Notes: a model not told the origin generated them from the sequence alone. A stretch of 64,000 nt of DNA from Gemmatimonadota bacterium (GCA_021299375.1 JAJTGR010000019.1:19692-83691), one strand, 5' to 3'. Positions 35,661 to 45,974 are shown, numbered from the stretch's first letter. Numbers and translations are program-made.

Positions 35661-38600
35661 ATGCGCCGTGCGGCGCTGTCGGTGACGGTGGCGCTGGCGG
35701 TGGTCGGCCTTCCTTCTCCTGGCGCCGCCCTGTGGGCACAGGAGGTGACGGGACGGCCCGCCGGCTCCCTCGCGGACGTCCGGCACCGGATCGACTCACT
35801 CGTCCTGCGTCGGCCCGCCGTCCTTGGCGCACTGGGGCGCTCCCTCCTCACGCGCCCCGATCCGGCCGCCATGGCCGAGCGGGCCGTCCGCGACGCCGAG
35901 CGCCTCCGCGCCAGCCGGCTCCGCCGCGACTGGCAGCGCACGGTCCAACGGAGCTTTCTCCGCCCGGAAGCGGCGGAGGCGCAAGTGGCGGTGACACCGG
36001 CCACCCCCCCGGTGGACTCCGGCCCGACCCCCGGGGCGCTAGTTCCGCTGGCACCCACCCGCCGCGCCACCGGCGATCCGGCCCAAGCCGCCACCGACTT
36101 CCTGAACGAAATCGGGGACCTCGGCATTTCGCTCAACGCCCGGCTCGAGTCCAAGGTCCAGCGCAGCCGCAACGAACGGTGTACGGCGGCCCAGCTCACG
36201 ATCATCGGCAACAACTGCTTCGGTATCTTCCAGCCGGCCTTCGACTTCCAGTTCAACGTGCGCACCGGCGGCGTGGTGGCCGACCGCGTGTTCGTGAACG
36301 TCGACTACGACTCGCAGCGCGAGTTCGACGCCTCCAACAACATCTCGGTCCGCTACCAGGGCAAGACCGACGAGATCCTGCAGACGCTCGAAGTCGGCAA
36401 CGTCACCTTCCAGCCGCCGGCCTCCCGGTACCTCACGTCGGGCATCCCGTCGGGAAACTACGGGGTCCAGGCCACCGGGCAGATCGGTCCCATGCGCTTC
36501 ACGTCCATCGTGGCCCAACAGCGGGGCAACGTCTCCAAGGACAACGTCTTCACGGTCGGGGAGCGCACGCAGCAGCAGGTCGACCGCGTCATCGAGGATA
36601 TCCAGGTCGAAACCCGCCGCTTCTTCTTCACCATCGATCCCCGCCGGCTGCGCGGCTATCCCAACATCGACCTGCTCAACCGGCAGCAGATGCAGCAGCT
36701 GGCGGCCGCGCTCCCCGACTCCGTCCGGCCCGCCCGCATCTACCTGTACCGACAGCTCGTCGGCGCCGCCAACCAGAATCCGCGTGGCCCGCAGTTCTCC
36801 GTGCGTGGGGCCCGCAACCCGGCGCGCCAGATCTACGAAGTGCTGCGCGAGAATGTCGACTACTACCTCGACCCCTCGGGGCTCTGGCTGGTGCTCGTGC
36901 GCCCGCTCAATCTCAACAACGAACGCCTCGCCATCGCCTACGAGGTGAACGTCAACGGCCAGCCCGGGCGCAACGTGAACACGGGCGGTACCCCCGACAT
37001 CGAGTTCACCGCCGAGCCGCAGTTCGCCAACCTGCTTTGGGAGCCGGAGCTCCAGCCCACCAATCCCGAGTACTTCCTGCGCGAGATCAAGTCCGTCTAC
37101 CGCCTTGGCGGCGAGGACCTGCAGCGGGAATCGCTCAAACTCCGGCTCGTCACTGGCACCTCGGGCGACCAGGAAAAGCCCATCGATCCGTCGCGGGGCG
37201 AGACCTACCTGCAGCTGTTCGGGCTGTCGCAGGCCACGAACCCGGCCATCTTCGACGTGGAAAACCGCGTCTGGCCGCGCCCCAACGACCCGAACTTCCG
37301 CGCCAGCTTCTCGGGGGCGAGCGGTCAGCAGAAGCTCATCCCCGACTACTTCGTGGTGTACCCGTCGCTGCAGCCGTTCGCCCGCGCCGGCCTCGCGCAG
37401 CCGGCCGCCAATCCGGCCAACGACACGCTCTACCGCTTCCCCAACGAGTACCTGTACTCGGCGCAGCGCCCGCAGGCCATCTATCGCATGATCGCCAGCT
37501 ATCAGTCGGAGGGCGGGGGAGGCAGCCAGTCCATCAAGCTCGCCTCCATCCAGCTGCGCCCCAACTCGGAGCGTGTCGTCATCGACGGGCGCGAACTGAT
37601 CAAGGATACCGACTACACCATCGACTACGATCTCGGCCTCATCAACTTCAGTCGCCCCGACACCCTGTTCGCGCGCCCGCGCCAGGTGTCGGTGCGCTAC
37701 GAGGAGAACCCGCTCTTCGCGGCGGCGCCCACCACCATTCTCGGCTTCGCATCGCAGTTCCCCCTCGACAACGGACAGCTGAGCTTCACCGCCATCTCCC
37801 AGACCCAGCGCTCGGCCCTCACTCGGCCGCCGCTCGGCTTCGAACCGGTGGGGTCGCTCGTGGCCGGCGTCACCGGCAACCTGGCGTGGGACGCCAGTGC
37901 GCTCACCAACGCGCTCTCGCGGCTCCCGTTCACCCAGACCACCACGCGGTCGCGCATCGCGCTGCAGGGCGAGTTCGCCCTGAGCAAGCCGCAGCCCAAC
38001 TCGGCGGGGCAAGCCTACATCGAGTCGTTCGAGGGGGAGGCCGAGCGCCCCATCTCGCTCGCCGAGGCCGCGTGGTACTACAGTTCGCGCCCCGCGCTCG
38101 GCACCGCGCTCGGATCGACCGGCACCAGCGTCTTCTCGCTCAACCGGGCGGCGACGCTCGCCTACCAGAGCAATGGCGTGGACGCCGCCGGCAACTACAT
38201 CCAGTTCAACATCCAGCAGATCGACCCGGCCGTGCGCATCGTCGGCGGCGGCGTACAGCCCGCCGAGCAGCTGCTGTGGATGACGCTCTATCCGCTGCGG
38301 ACCGGCGGCATCTTCGACTTCGAGCCCGGGTCGCCGCAGCGGCGCTTCGCCTGGACCGTGGGCAACAGCAGCAGCCTGGGCACGACGCCGAGTGGGCGGC
38401 GGTGGCGGTCCCTGCGCACGGTGCTCAATCCCAGCGGCGCCGATCTCTCGCGCATCGAGAACATCGAGTTCTTCGTGCTCGTGCAGTCGGAGGCGAGCAA
38501 GGTCCGACGCAATCCCACGCTGGTCTTCGACTTCGGCGACATCAGCGAGAACAGCGTCACCTTCGCGCCGGAGACACTCACCGTGAACGCCCCCGTGCGC

Positions 38601-41600
38601 GCCGGGCTGCCGGTGGACAGTACCTATCGCGGCAAGCGCCTCGTGGGCTACGAACGACTCGACAGTGAGCGCGACCCGCTCTCCCGGGCGTTCAACGCGG
38701 TGGAGAACGATCGTGGCCTGGCCGGCGATGTGGTGGACACGCTGGTGGTGGTGGATCGTACGGGCGCCGCCCCAGTGACACGCCGCGCCCAGAACGTCCT
38801 GCTCTGCACCCAGTCGGTGCAGGTGGTGCAGGTGCTCGGGGACAGTCGGGCCAACTGCACGGCGCGCAACAATCGCCTCGACGAAGAGGACATCGACCTC
38901 GATGGCCAGCTCAACCTCCCGTCGAGCGCCATCGAGCAGGAACAGATCAAGCGCTTCGTGGTGGACCTGAGCGACCGGCGCAACTGGACCCGCGTCGGTC
39001 GCTGCTACCGGCAGCAGGATTCCACGGCCGCGGGCGTGCAGAGCGACTCGCTCTGCTGGGTGCAGGTCAGACTCAATTGGCGTGCCCCGAGTGACGAGCA
39101 GAACAACCCCAACGATCGACGCATGCGGGCCTTGCGCATGACCATGGTCTCGGGAATACAGGCGGCCGACGACGACTTCACCCGCATTGCGCTGGCTCGT
39201 TTTCGCCTCGTGGGCGCGCCGTGGCTCAAGCGTGGCAACGAGCCGCTCTCCGGCATGGCGGGTGACTCCAGTGGCACCGTGGGCGGCTACGTCGTCGCAA
39301 GCGTCGTCGGGACGCTCGACTCGACGGCCGCGTTGCCCTACTCGGCGCCACCCGGCGTCGTGGAAGCGCCGGAGAATCGCCAATCGGGCTACGAGAACAC
39401 GCGTATCCAGGTGAACGAGCGCGCGCTGCGGCTGCAGGCCGGCCTTCCCGGCCGGCAGTTCCGCCCCTTCGATCGGGCCGAAGCGTTCTTCCGTTTCCCC
39501 GAGGGCACCAAGACCTTCATGGGCTATCGCACCCTGCGCCTGTGGATGCGCGGCCGCGGCAACGGCTGGGGCGAGCAGGGCGAGCTCAATGGCTATGTCA
39601 AGATCGGGCGCGACGAGCACAACTTCTACATGTACCGCACGCCGGTGAACACCGGCGAAAGCCAGAGTGCGTGGCTCCCCGAAGTGCGCGTCGACCTTAC
39701 CCGCTTTCAGGCGCTCCGCGCCCAGCTGGAGAATGCCTTCCTCACCGGGAGTGCCGACTCCGTGCAGTGCACGGGCCCCGACCTCGCCCTCATCCGCCGC
39801 TCCGGGGCACCACGCGGCCTGGCCGTGCGGCGCTTTGCCGTCTGCCAGGACGGCTACATCGTCTACAGCGCCGACCCGGCGGTGACACCACCCAATCTGG
39901 CCGGCGTGCAGGAGCTGGCGGTTGGTTTCGTCCGCATCGACAGCGTGCCGCGCAGTGGCTCGGCGATCATGAACGGCGACACGCTCGAGCTGTGGGTGAA
40001 CGATGTGCGCCTCACCGATGTCGTCGACGATGTGGGCTTTGCCGGCGAACTCGGCGTGAGCATGAACGCCGGTGACCTCGCCGACTTCCGGCTCAACCTC
40101 AGTCGTCGTGACCCGAACTTTCGGCAACTCAACGAAACCCCCTCGTTCCTGACCACCAGCGGGGTGAGCTTCGGGACCACGCTGCATCTCGACCGCATGT
40201 TGCCGGCGAAGCTGGGCATCGCCTTGCCCTTCAGCGTGGACTATGCGGGCTCCGGCGTCGATCAGCTGTTCGTCAACCGCACCGATGTGCGCGCCAGCGG
40301 CATCGATGGCTTGCGCGACCCACGCGACCGGCGCGTGAACTATGCGCTGGCGCTGCGGCGGGTTCAGCCCCTCACCTCGGGGTGGTATGCGCCGCTCGTG
40401 AACGGCCTCGCCTTCAACGGGACCTGGTCGACGGCCGGCTCGCAGAGCGCCTTCCAGGAGCAGGCCAGCAGCAGCTATGCCATCGGGGGCGGCCTCACCA
40501 TCGCCGACGATCGCCGCGAAAGCCCGCTGCCCCGCTTCATCAGCGGCCTGCTCGACCTGTTGCCGCGGCGCCTGCGTGAATCGCAGGCGGTGGCGGGACT
40601 GCGTCAGCAGAAGTTCCGGTGGCGCCCCACGCAGTTCCGCCTCAGCAGCTCGTTGGCCCGGACCTCCAACTCCACCACCTCCTTCACCAAGGCGGCGGCG
40701 TCGCCCACCGACACGGGGCAGGTGGCCAGCGGCCTGACCCACTTCTGGCAGAACAGCGGCACCCTGGAGTTCCGCCCCACGCTCGGGTTTTCAGCCGTCA
40801 TGAACGCGCGGCAGCTGCTCGACCTGCGCGATTACCGCAGCAGTGCGTTCGCGCCCGACAGTACCGACCGTGGGCAGGCGGCCCAGGCCGAACGGTTGGC
40901 GGTGCTCGGCAGAAGCCTCGGGCTCGAGCGGGAGCGGTCACTCACGTCGGCCGTGCTCTTCCAGCCCTCGGTATCGCCATGGGTGCGGCCGCGCGTGGAC
41001 TTCACCAGCTCCTTCACGCTCAGCAAGGACCCGAACGCTCGCGCCTTGCTGCGGGCGCAGGACACCACCGGTGCCTTCCGCCTGCCGCAGCGACTCGGTG
41101 CGGCGCAGTCGCTCAACCTCGGCACCACCGTCGACCTCGGCCGGTTCATCGCCACCCGCACCGGGGACAAGAGTCGCCTGCGCCGCTTCGGCAACACCTT
41201 CGCGCCCATCGACGTGCAGTGGCAACAGAGCCTGACGTCGAACTACGACAACACCGCCTACATCCCCGGCTTCGGATACCAGCTCGGGCTTGGCGGCGTG
41301 GACGCATTCCGCGGCCTCAACAGCCGCCTCGCCACCACCGCCGGACGGTTGCGCCGAGCCTCGGCGGTGGGGTCGCTCAATCTGCCGTTTTCGCTCAACG
41401 TGCAGTCGCGCATCGAAAACGGCACCACCGAGACGTGGACCCGCCGAACGCTCGACGGGTTTCAGGCGGTCATCACCAGTACCCAGCTCGTGCGCCCCGA
41501 CTACACGGTGCGCTGGAGCTGGCGCCCGGTCCGCCTGCGCAAGGTCATCAGCCTGCTCAACGTGAACGGCCGATACGTGGTCACCGAGCAGGAAACCACG

Positions 41601-42128
41601 ATCCCCAACGAAACCGGCGGCCTGGCCGACCGCAGCCGGCAGATTGCCCGCAGCCAGCCGCTCTCGGCGGCCATTACGTGGACGTTCCTGGGGAATCTCA
41701 CGACCAACACGTCGTTCGATCGCCAGCGGCGCGAGGACCTCCGACCCGGCGCCGTCACCACCGGTGAGACGCGCCGGCAGTCGTTCGATGTGGGGCGTAC
41801 CTTCCGCCTGCCCAAGAAGTGGAACACGCGCAACGGGCAGCTGCGCGCCAACCTGTCCTATCAGAGCGAAGAAACCTCGTCCATTGTGGCCGGTTCCACG
41901 GTCACCGACCTGCTCGGGAACGTCACGACCACGGAACCCGCCGTCCTGACCGCCAACGGTCGGCGGGCGTTCAACATCAATGCCAACACCGACCTGTCGG
42001 ATCTGCTCACCTTCACGCTGACCGGCAGCCGGGTGGTGAACTTCGACCGCAACTTCAACCGGCAGACGTCCAACATCATCCTCTCGGCCGTGCTGCAGTT
42101 GCGCTTTTTCGCCGGCGATTTGCGGTAA
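35661..42128 (+). CDS. sprA: giant SprA-like outer-membrane protein (type IX secretion translocon family)
   Basis: From the ATG at 35661 the product has about 2155 residues and a signal peptide (MRRAALSVTVALAVVGLPSP). The frame is open back to 35532, which would add 43 residues. SprA-type blocks are seen in order: a first block with TLEVGNVTFQPPASRYLTSG, then IGPMRFTSIVAQQRGN and RRFFFTIDPRRLRGYPNIDL (about residues 245-380); a middle with LRLWMRGRGNGWGEQGELNG and VELWVNDVRL-like strands (about 1300-1460); and a long Arg/Thr-rich antiparallel-strand C-terminal half consistent with a very large barrel, ending LQLRFFAGDLR. In Bacteroidota SprA/Sov forms the 36-strand T9SS translocon. No PorV, GldK-N or PorU-type gene is near. 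The assignment to the family is good; secretion function in this organism is inferred. Confidence 0.8.
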   Translation: MRRAALSVTVALAVVGLPSPGAALWAQEVTGRPAGSLADVRHRIDSLVLRRPAVLGALGRSLLTRPDPAAMAERAVRDAERLRASRLRRDWQRTVQRSFLRPEAAEAQVAVTPATPPVDSGPTPGALVPLAPTRRATGDPAQAATDFLNEIGDLGISLNARLESKVQRSRNERCTAAQLTIIGNNCFGIFQPAFDFQFNVRTGGVVADRVFVNVDYDSQREFDASNNISVRYQGKTDEILQTLEVGNVTFQPPASRYLTSGIPSGNYGVQATGQIGPMRFTSIVAQQRGNVSKDNVFTVGERTQQQVDRVIEDIQVETRRFFFTIDPRRLRGYPNIDLLNRQQMQQLAAALPDSVRPARIYLYRQLVGAANQNPRGPQFSVRGARNPARQIYEVLRENVDYYLDPSGLWLVLVRPLNLNNERLAIAYEVNVNGQPGRNVNTGGTPDIEFTAEPQFANLLWEPELQPTNPEYFLREIKSVYRLGGEDLQRESLKLRLVTGTSGDQEKPIDPSRGETYLQLFGLSQATNPAIFDVENRVWPRPNDPNFRASFSGASGQQKLIPDYFVVYPSLQPFARAGLAQPAANPANDTLYRFPNEYLYSAQRPQAIYRMIASYQSEGGGGSQSIKLASIQLRPNSERVVIDGRELIKDTDYTIDYDLGLINFSRPDTLFARPRQVSVRYEENPLFAAAPTTILGFASQFPLDNGQLSFTAISQTQRSALTRPPLGFEPVGSLVAGVTGNLAWDASALTNALSRLPFTQTTTRSRIALQGEFALSKPQPNSAGQAYIESFEGEAERPISLAEAAWYYSSRPALGTALGSTGTSVFSLNRAATLAYQSNGVDAAGNYIQFNIQQIDPAVRIVGGGVQPAEQLLWMTLYPLRTGGIFDFEPGSPQRRFAWTVGNSSSLGTTPSGRRWRSLRTVLNPSGADLSRIENIEFFVLVQSEASKVRRNPTLVFDFGDISENSVTFAPETLTVNAPVRAGLPVDSTYRGKRLVGYERLDSERDPLSRAFNAVENDRGLAGDVVDTLVVVDRTGAAPVTRRAQNVLLCTQSVQVVQVLGDSRANCTARNNRLDEEDIDLDGQLNLPSSAIEQEQIKRFVVDLSDRRNWTRVGRCYRQQDSTAAGVQSDSLCWVQVRLNWRAPSDEQNNPNDRRMRALRMTMVSGIQAADDDFTRIALARFRLVGAPWLKRGNEPLSGMAGDSSGTVGGYVVASVVGTLDSTAALPYSAPPGVVEAPENRQSGYENTRIQVNERALRLQAGLPGRQFRPFDRAEAFFRFPEGTKTFMGYRTLRLWMRGRGNGWGEQGELNGYVKIGRDEHNFYMYRTPVNTGESQSAWLPEVRVDLTRFQALRAQLENAFLTGSADSVQCTGPDLALIRRSGAPRGLAVRRFAVCQDGYIVYSADPAVTPPNLAGVQELAVGFVRIDSVPRSGSAIMNGDTLELWVNDVRLTDVVDDVGFAGELGVSMNAGDLADFRLNLSRRDPNFRQLNETPSFLTTSGVSFGTTLHLDRMLPAKLGIALPFSVDYAGSGVDQLFVNRTDVRASGIDGLRDPRDRRVNYALALRRVQPLTSGWYAPLVNGLAFNGTWSTAGSQSAFQEQASSSYAIGGGLTIADDRRESPLPRFISGLLDLLPRRLRESQAVAGLRQQKFRWRPTQFRLSSSLARTSNSTTSFTKAAASPTDTGQVASGLTHFWQNSGTLEFRPTLGFSAVMNARQLLDLRDYRSSAFAPDSTDRGQAAQAERLAVLGRSLGLERERSLTSAVLFQPSVSPWVRPRVDFTSSFTLSKDPNARALLRAQDTTGAFRLPQRLGAAQSLNLGTTVDLGRFIATRTGDKSRLRRFGNTFAPIDVQWQQSLTSNYDNTAYIPGFGYQLGLGGVDAFRGLNSRLATTAGRLRRASAVGSLNLPFSLNVQSRIENGTTETWTRRTLDGFQAVITSTQLVRPDYTVRWSWRPVRLRKVISLLNVNGRYVVTEQETTIPNETGGLADRSRQIARSQPLSAAITWTFLGNLTTNTSFDRQRREDLRPGAVTTGETRRQSFDVGRTFRLPKKWNTRNGQLRANLSYQSEETSSIVAGSTVTDLLGNVTTTEPAVLTANGRRAFNINANTDLSDLLTFTLTGSRVVNFDRNFNRQTSNIILSAVLQLRFFAGDLR

Positions 42129-42219
42129 ACCGGTCGCACCACCCGGTCGTGCGTCGCCATGATGCCCGCGGCGTCGTTCCGGTTATGCCGCGGGCTCCCG
42201 TCGTCACTACACTGGCCCC

Positions 42220-42807
42220 ATGGCCACCCGTGATGAGCGCCGAGCGCTGGGGTTCCTGGCGGTAGTCGCCCTGCTCGGGGCGGCGGTGCGCACCGTCGGG
42301 GTGCAGCGGTTCGAGGCCGAGACCTTTGGCCTGGTGCCGCCCACGCGTCGGGCGGCACGTGCGGCGGGGCATGAAGCGGGGCGTGATGCGGCGCTCGCCG
42401 ACCGGGCCCTCGCGGCGCAGATCGCCGCGATCGACTCCGTACGGGCCGCGCCCAGGCGGTCACGCTCCGGCAAGGCGCGGAAACCATCGGGCGCATCAAG
42501 CCGGCCGCCCGGCAAGCCGACACTCCGCCGTGGGGCCGGTCCGTCCGAACCACTCGATATCAACGCCGCCAGCACCGGCGATCTCGAACGGCTGCCGCGG
42601 ATCGGCCCGGCGCTCGCCCGGCGCATCGTCGCCTGGCGGGACGAGCATGGCCCGTTCGCTTCCCTCGACGAGCTGCGTCGGGTGCGAGGCATCGGGCCCT
42701 CCACCCTTCGCCTGCTGGAACCACTGGTGACGTTTTCCGGGGGGCACCGTCCCTTGCTCAGAGAGGGTACGGCGCCCTCGCTGTCCCCCCTCTGCACTGT
42801 CCACTGA
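42220..42807 (+). CDS. helix-hairpin-helix DNA-binding protein (ComEA-like)
   Basis: The 195-residue protein has one N-terminal hydrophobic anchor (LGFLAVVALLGAAVRTVGV, about residues 10-28), a long basic linker (PRRSRSGKARKPSGASSR), and a ComEA-type double HhH domain: DINAASTGDLERLPRIGPALARRIV (about 114-138) and FASLDELRRVRGIGPSTLRLL (about 147-167). Such anchored HhH proteins bind incoming double-stranded DNA in the periplasm during transformation. Position directly before pilB-pilT-pilC fits a competence role. The C-terminal 25 residues after the HhH domain are low-complexity and may be a run-on. Confidence 0.82.
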   Translation: MATRDERRALGFLAVVALLGAAVRTVGVQRFEAETFGLVPPTRRAARAAGHEAGRDAALADRALAAQIAAIDSVRAAPRRSRSGKARKPSGASSRPPGKPTLRRGAGPSEPLDINAASTGDLERLPRIGPALARRIVAWRDEHGPFASLDELRRVRGIGPSTLRLLEPLVTFSGGHRPLLREGTAPSLSPLCTVH

Positions 42808-42823
42808 CTCGACACCGCTGGCA

Positions 42824-44665
42824 ATGGCTGCTCCTGCTGCACCGCTCTCCGGCCGGTTGACCGAACGGCTTGGGGATCTCCTCGTCCAGGAAGGACTGCT
42901 CACCCGGGAAGGCCTCGCCAAGGCACTGAAGGAGCAGGACGCCAATCCTGGCCAACGGCTCGGCCTCATCATCGTCAAGATGGGGCTTGTGCCGGAGACG
43001 GCGGTGGTGCGCCTGCTGGCGCGGCAATTCCGGATGCCGGCCGTCGACCTCTCGCGTTTCGAGGCCGATCCCCGCCTCCTCAAGCTCATCCCGGCGGACC
43101 TTGCGACGAAGCACACCGTACTGCCGCTCAAGCGGGACGGCCGCTCGCTGACCGTCGCCATCGCCGACCCGACGTCCATGTCGGTGATCGACGACCTCAA
43201 GTTCATCACGCGCTACGACATCATCCCCGTGCTCGCCGGGGAGTACTCGATGCGCACGGCCATCGAGAAGCACTACGAGGCCAACGAGACCCACATCCAG
43301 AGCCTCCTGCAGGACATCGCCGGTGAGGACGACGATGTGGAGGTGCTCGAAAACCCGGAGGACACGACCGATGTCAACGTCCTCGCGGCACAGGTCGATG
43401 AAGCGCCGGTCGTCAAGCTGATCAACGCCATTCTGGTGGATGCCGTGACCAAGGGGGCCTCGGACATTCACTTCGAGTGCTTCGAGCACGAGCTGCGGGT
43501 GCGCTACCGCATCGACGGGGCGCTGGTCGAGGTCATGAAGCCGCCCATGAAGATGCGCGCCGCCCTCATCTCGCGCTTCAAGATCATGTCCTCGCTCAAC
43601 ATTGCCGAGCGCCGCGTGCCGCAGGACGGCCGCATCAAGCTCAAGGTGGGCAAGAAGGTCGTGGACTTCCGCGTGAGCTCGTTGCCCACGCTGTTTGGCG
43701 AGAAGGTCGTGCTGCGCATTCTCGACAAGGGCAACCTCACGCTCGACCTCGACAAGTTCGGCATCGAGCCGCGCGCCGAGCGCGAGCTGATGGAGGCCAT
43801 TTCGAATCCCTACGGGATGGTGCTGGTCACCGGGCCGACCGGCTCCGGCAAGACCACCACGCTCTACTCGGCGCTCTCCAAGATCAACACCGGCGACACG
43901 AACATCATGACCGCCGAGGATCCCGTCGAGTACAACCTGTTCGGGATCAACCAGGTGCAGGTACGCAACGAAATCGGCATGACGTTCGCGGCGGCGCTGA
44001 AGGCGTTCCTGCGGCAGGATCCCAACGTCATCATGGTCGGCGAAATCCGCGACATCGAGACGGGCGGCATCGCCATCAAGGCCGCGCTCACCGGCCACAT
44101 GGTCATGAGCACCCTGCACACGAACTCGGCCCCGGAGACCATCACCCGTCTCCTCGACATGGGTCTCGAGCCATTCAACGTGGCATCGGCGCTCAACCTC
44201 ATCCTCGCCCAGCGCCTCGTGCGTCGCGTCTGCCCCAAGTGCAAGGTCAAGTACACCCCCGACGCCGCCGAATTGGCCGGTGCCAAGGTGAAGGCCGAGA
44301 CCACCCTGCGGGACCTGCGCTTCACCGACGAGGCCCTCATGAATGCCAAGGCCAAGGCCAGCCCCGAAGCCGCACCGTTCCTCGCCAACCTGTCGCTCGA
44401 CACCACCATCGGCGAGCTCCCCTTCTTCAAGGGCCCCGGCTGCGACAACTGCGGTGGCACCGGCCTCAAGGGTCGTCAGGGGCTGTACGAAGTGATGTTC
44501 ATGACCCCCACCATCAAGAAGGCGGTCATGGTCAACAGCGACGTGCAGGTCCTGCGGGAAACCGCCATTGCCGAAGGCATGCTCACCCTGCGCATGGACG
44601 GCTGGCTCAAGGTGCTCAAGGGCGTGACCACGCTCGACCAGGTCATCCGCGAAACATCCACGTAA
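42824..44665 (+). CDS. pilB: type IV pilus assembly ATPase PilB (GspE/PulE family)
   Basis: The 613-residue hexameric ATPase drives pilin polymerisation. An N-terminal MshEN-type domain (LGDLLVQEGLLTREGLAKAL, then AVVRLLARQFRMPAVDLSR) precedes the N2 domain (DAVTKGASDIHFECFEHELR, about residues 208-227) and the catalytic domain with Walker A GPTGSGKTTT (about 337-346), Asp box MTAEDPVEYN, Walker B IMVGEIRDIETG (about 404-415) and His box STLHTNSA. The zinc site has CPKC (about 469-472) and CDNC (about 540-543) separated by about 67 residues, longer than usual because of a helical insert. It is followed by pilT after 88 bases. Confidence 0.95.
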   Translation: MAAPAAPLSGRLTERLGDLLVQEGLLTREGLAKALKEQDANPGQRLGLIIVKMGLVPETAVVRLLARQFRMPAVDLSRFEADPRLLKLIPADLATKHTVLPLKRDGRSLTVAIADPTSMSVIDDLKFITRYDIIPVLAGEYSMRTAIEKHYEANETHIQSLLQDIAGEDDDVEVLENPEDTTDVNVLAAQVDEAPVVKLINAILVDAVTKGASDIHFECFEHELRVRYRIDGALVEVMKPPMKMRAALISRFKIMSSLNIAERRVPQDGRIKLKVGKKVVDFRVSSLPTLFGEKVVLRILDKGNLTLDLDKFGIEPRAERELMEAISNPYGMVLVTGPTGSGKTTTLYSALSKINTGDTNIMTAEDPVEYNLFGINQVQVRNEIGMTFAAALKAFLRQDPNVIMVGEIRDIETGGIAIKAALTGHMVMSTLHTNSAPETITRLLDMGLEPFNVASALNLILAQRLVRRVCPKCKVKYTPDAAELAGAKVKAETTLRDLRFTDEALMNAKAKASPEAAPFLANLSLDTTIGELPFFKGPGCDNCGGTGLKGRQGLYEVMFMTPTIKKAVMVNSDVQVLRETAIAEGMLTLRMDGWLKVLKGVTTLDQVIRETST

Positions 44666-44753
44666 GAGTTTGTGACGGTCCGTTTCCCGCTCGCCCTCCC
44701 ACTCGTCCAGCTCGCGCGACGCCCAGGCGTCCCGCGCCCTTTCCCATGACCCG

Positions 44754-45914
44754 ATGACCGCAACCACCCTGCCCGCCGTCTCCCTGCGCACGCTCCTCGA
44801 AGAAATGATCGAGCGCGATGCCTCCGACCTGCACGTGACGGCCGGTGAACGCCCGAAACTGCGCGTGGACGGGGCCATCGTGAGTGCGTCGATCGAGCAC
44901 GTGCTGGCGCCGCGCGACACGCTGCAGCTGGCCTACTCGGTGCTCACCGAGAACCAGAAGAAGCGCTTCGAGATGGAGGACGAGCTGGACTTCTCGTTCG
45001 GCATCGCGAACCTCTCGCGCTTTCGCGGCAACGTGTTCAAGCAGCGCGGCTGCGTGAGCATGGTCATCCGCCGCATCCCGTTCCAGATCAAGACGTTCGC
45101 CGACTTGCAGCTGCCGCCGGTCATTGCCGGCTTCGCCGAGCGGCCACGCGGGCTGGTGCTGGTCACCGGGCCGACCGGCTCCGGCAAGAGCACCACCCTG
45201 GCGGCCATGATCGACAAGATCAACACCGAGCGGCGCGGGCACATCATCACGGTGGAAGATCCCATCGAGTTCATCCACCGGCACCGCAGCTGCATCATCA
45301 ACCAGCGCGAGGTCGGCTCCGACACCAAGAGTTTCGCCTCGGCGCTCAAGTACGCCCTGCGTGAGGATCCCGATGTCATCCTCATCGGCGAAATGCGCGA
45401 CCTGGAGACCATCCAGGCGGCGATCACCACGGCCGAAACGGGGCACCTCGTGTTCGCCACGCTGCACACCAACAGCGCGGCCGAGGCCATCAACCGCATC
45501 ATCGACGTCTTCCCGAGCCATCAGCAGAGCCAGGTCCGGGCGCAGCTGGCCTTCGTGCTCGAGGGCATCATCACCCAGACGCTGCTCCCCAGGATTTCCG
45601 GGCGCGGTCGGGCCATGGCGGCCGAGGTGCTGGTGGCGACCCCCGCCATCCGGGCGCTCATCCGTGATGACAAGGTGCACCAGATCTACTCGCTCATGCA
45701 GTCGGGCAAGAAGTTCGGCATGCAGACCATGAATGACGCGCTGTATCAGCTGTATGTGGGGCGGCACGTGAGTGCCGAGGAGTGCATGCGCTCGTCGGGC
45801 GACCCCAACGAGTTCCTGCGCATGATCGGCAAGGGCCCGCTCGACGAGGGGGGCCTGGCCGGCGCATCGAACGGCAGCCGACCGGGCGACAAGCCCATGC
45901 TGGTGAAGCGGTGA
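44754..45914 (+). CDS. pilT: type IV pilus retraction ATPase PilT
   Basis: The 386-residue ATPase has the PilT N-terminal PAS-like part (MIERDASDLHVTAGERPKLRVDG, residues 15-37) and Walker A GPTGSGKSTT (about residues 139-148). The Asp box ITVEDPIEFIH, Walker B LIGEMRDLETIQ and His box LHTNSAAEAINR follow. The retraction signature AIRALIRDDKVHQIYSLMQS (about 299-318) is the PilT AIRNLIRE motif, which separates it from PilB. It depolymerises pili for twitching motility and DNA uptake. It lies between pilB and pilC, with gaps of 88 and 60 bases. Confidence 0.96.
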   Translation: MTATTLPAVSLRTLLEEMIERDASDLHVTAGERPKLRVDGAIVSASIEHVLAPRDTLQLAYSVLTENQKKRFEMEDELDFSFGIANLSRFRGNVFKQRGCVSMVIRRIPFQIKTFADLQLPPVIAGFAERPRGLVLVTGPTGSGKSTTLAAMIDKINTERRGHIITVEDPIEFIHRHRSCIINQREVGSDTKSFASALKYALREDPDVILIGEMRDLETIQAAITTAETGHLVFATLHTNSAAEAINRIIDVFPSHQQSQVRAQLAFVLEGIITQTLLPRISGRGRAMAAEVLVATPAIRALIRDDKVHQIYSLMQSGKKFGMQTMNDALYQLYVGRHVSAEECMRSSGDPNEFLRMIGKGPLDEGGLAGASNGSRPGDKPMLVKR

Positions 45915-45974
45915 TGGACCGGCTGACGCACGGGCTCACGGGCCGCAAGGCCTCGGACACATTCGGAGACTGAG

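Noticed and set aside
35636..38668. 1010-residue plus frame overlapping the SprA-like gene
   Set aside because: Composition (Arg/Pro/His-rich) is that of an out-of-frame translation.
36039..40742. 1567-residue minus-strand frame opposite the SprA-like gene
   Set aside because: Another antisense shadow in high-GC DNA; the plus frame has a signal peptide and family sequence.
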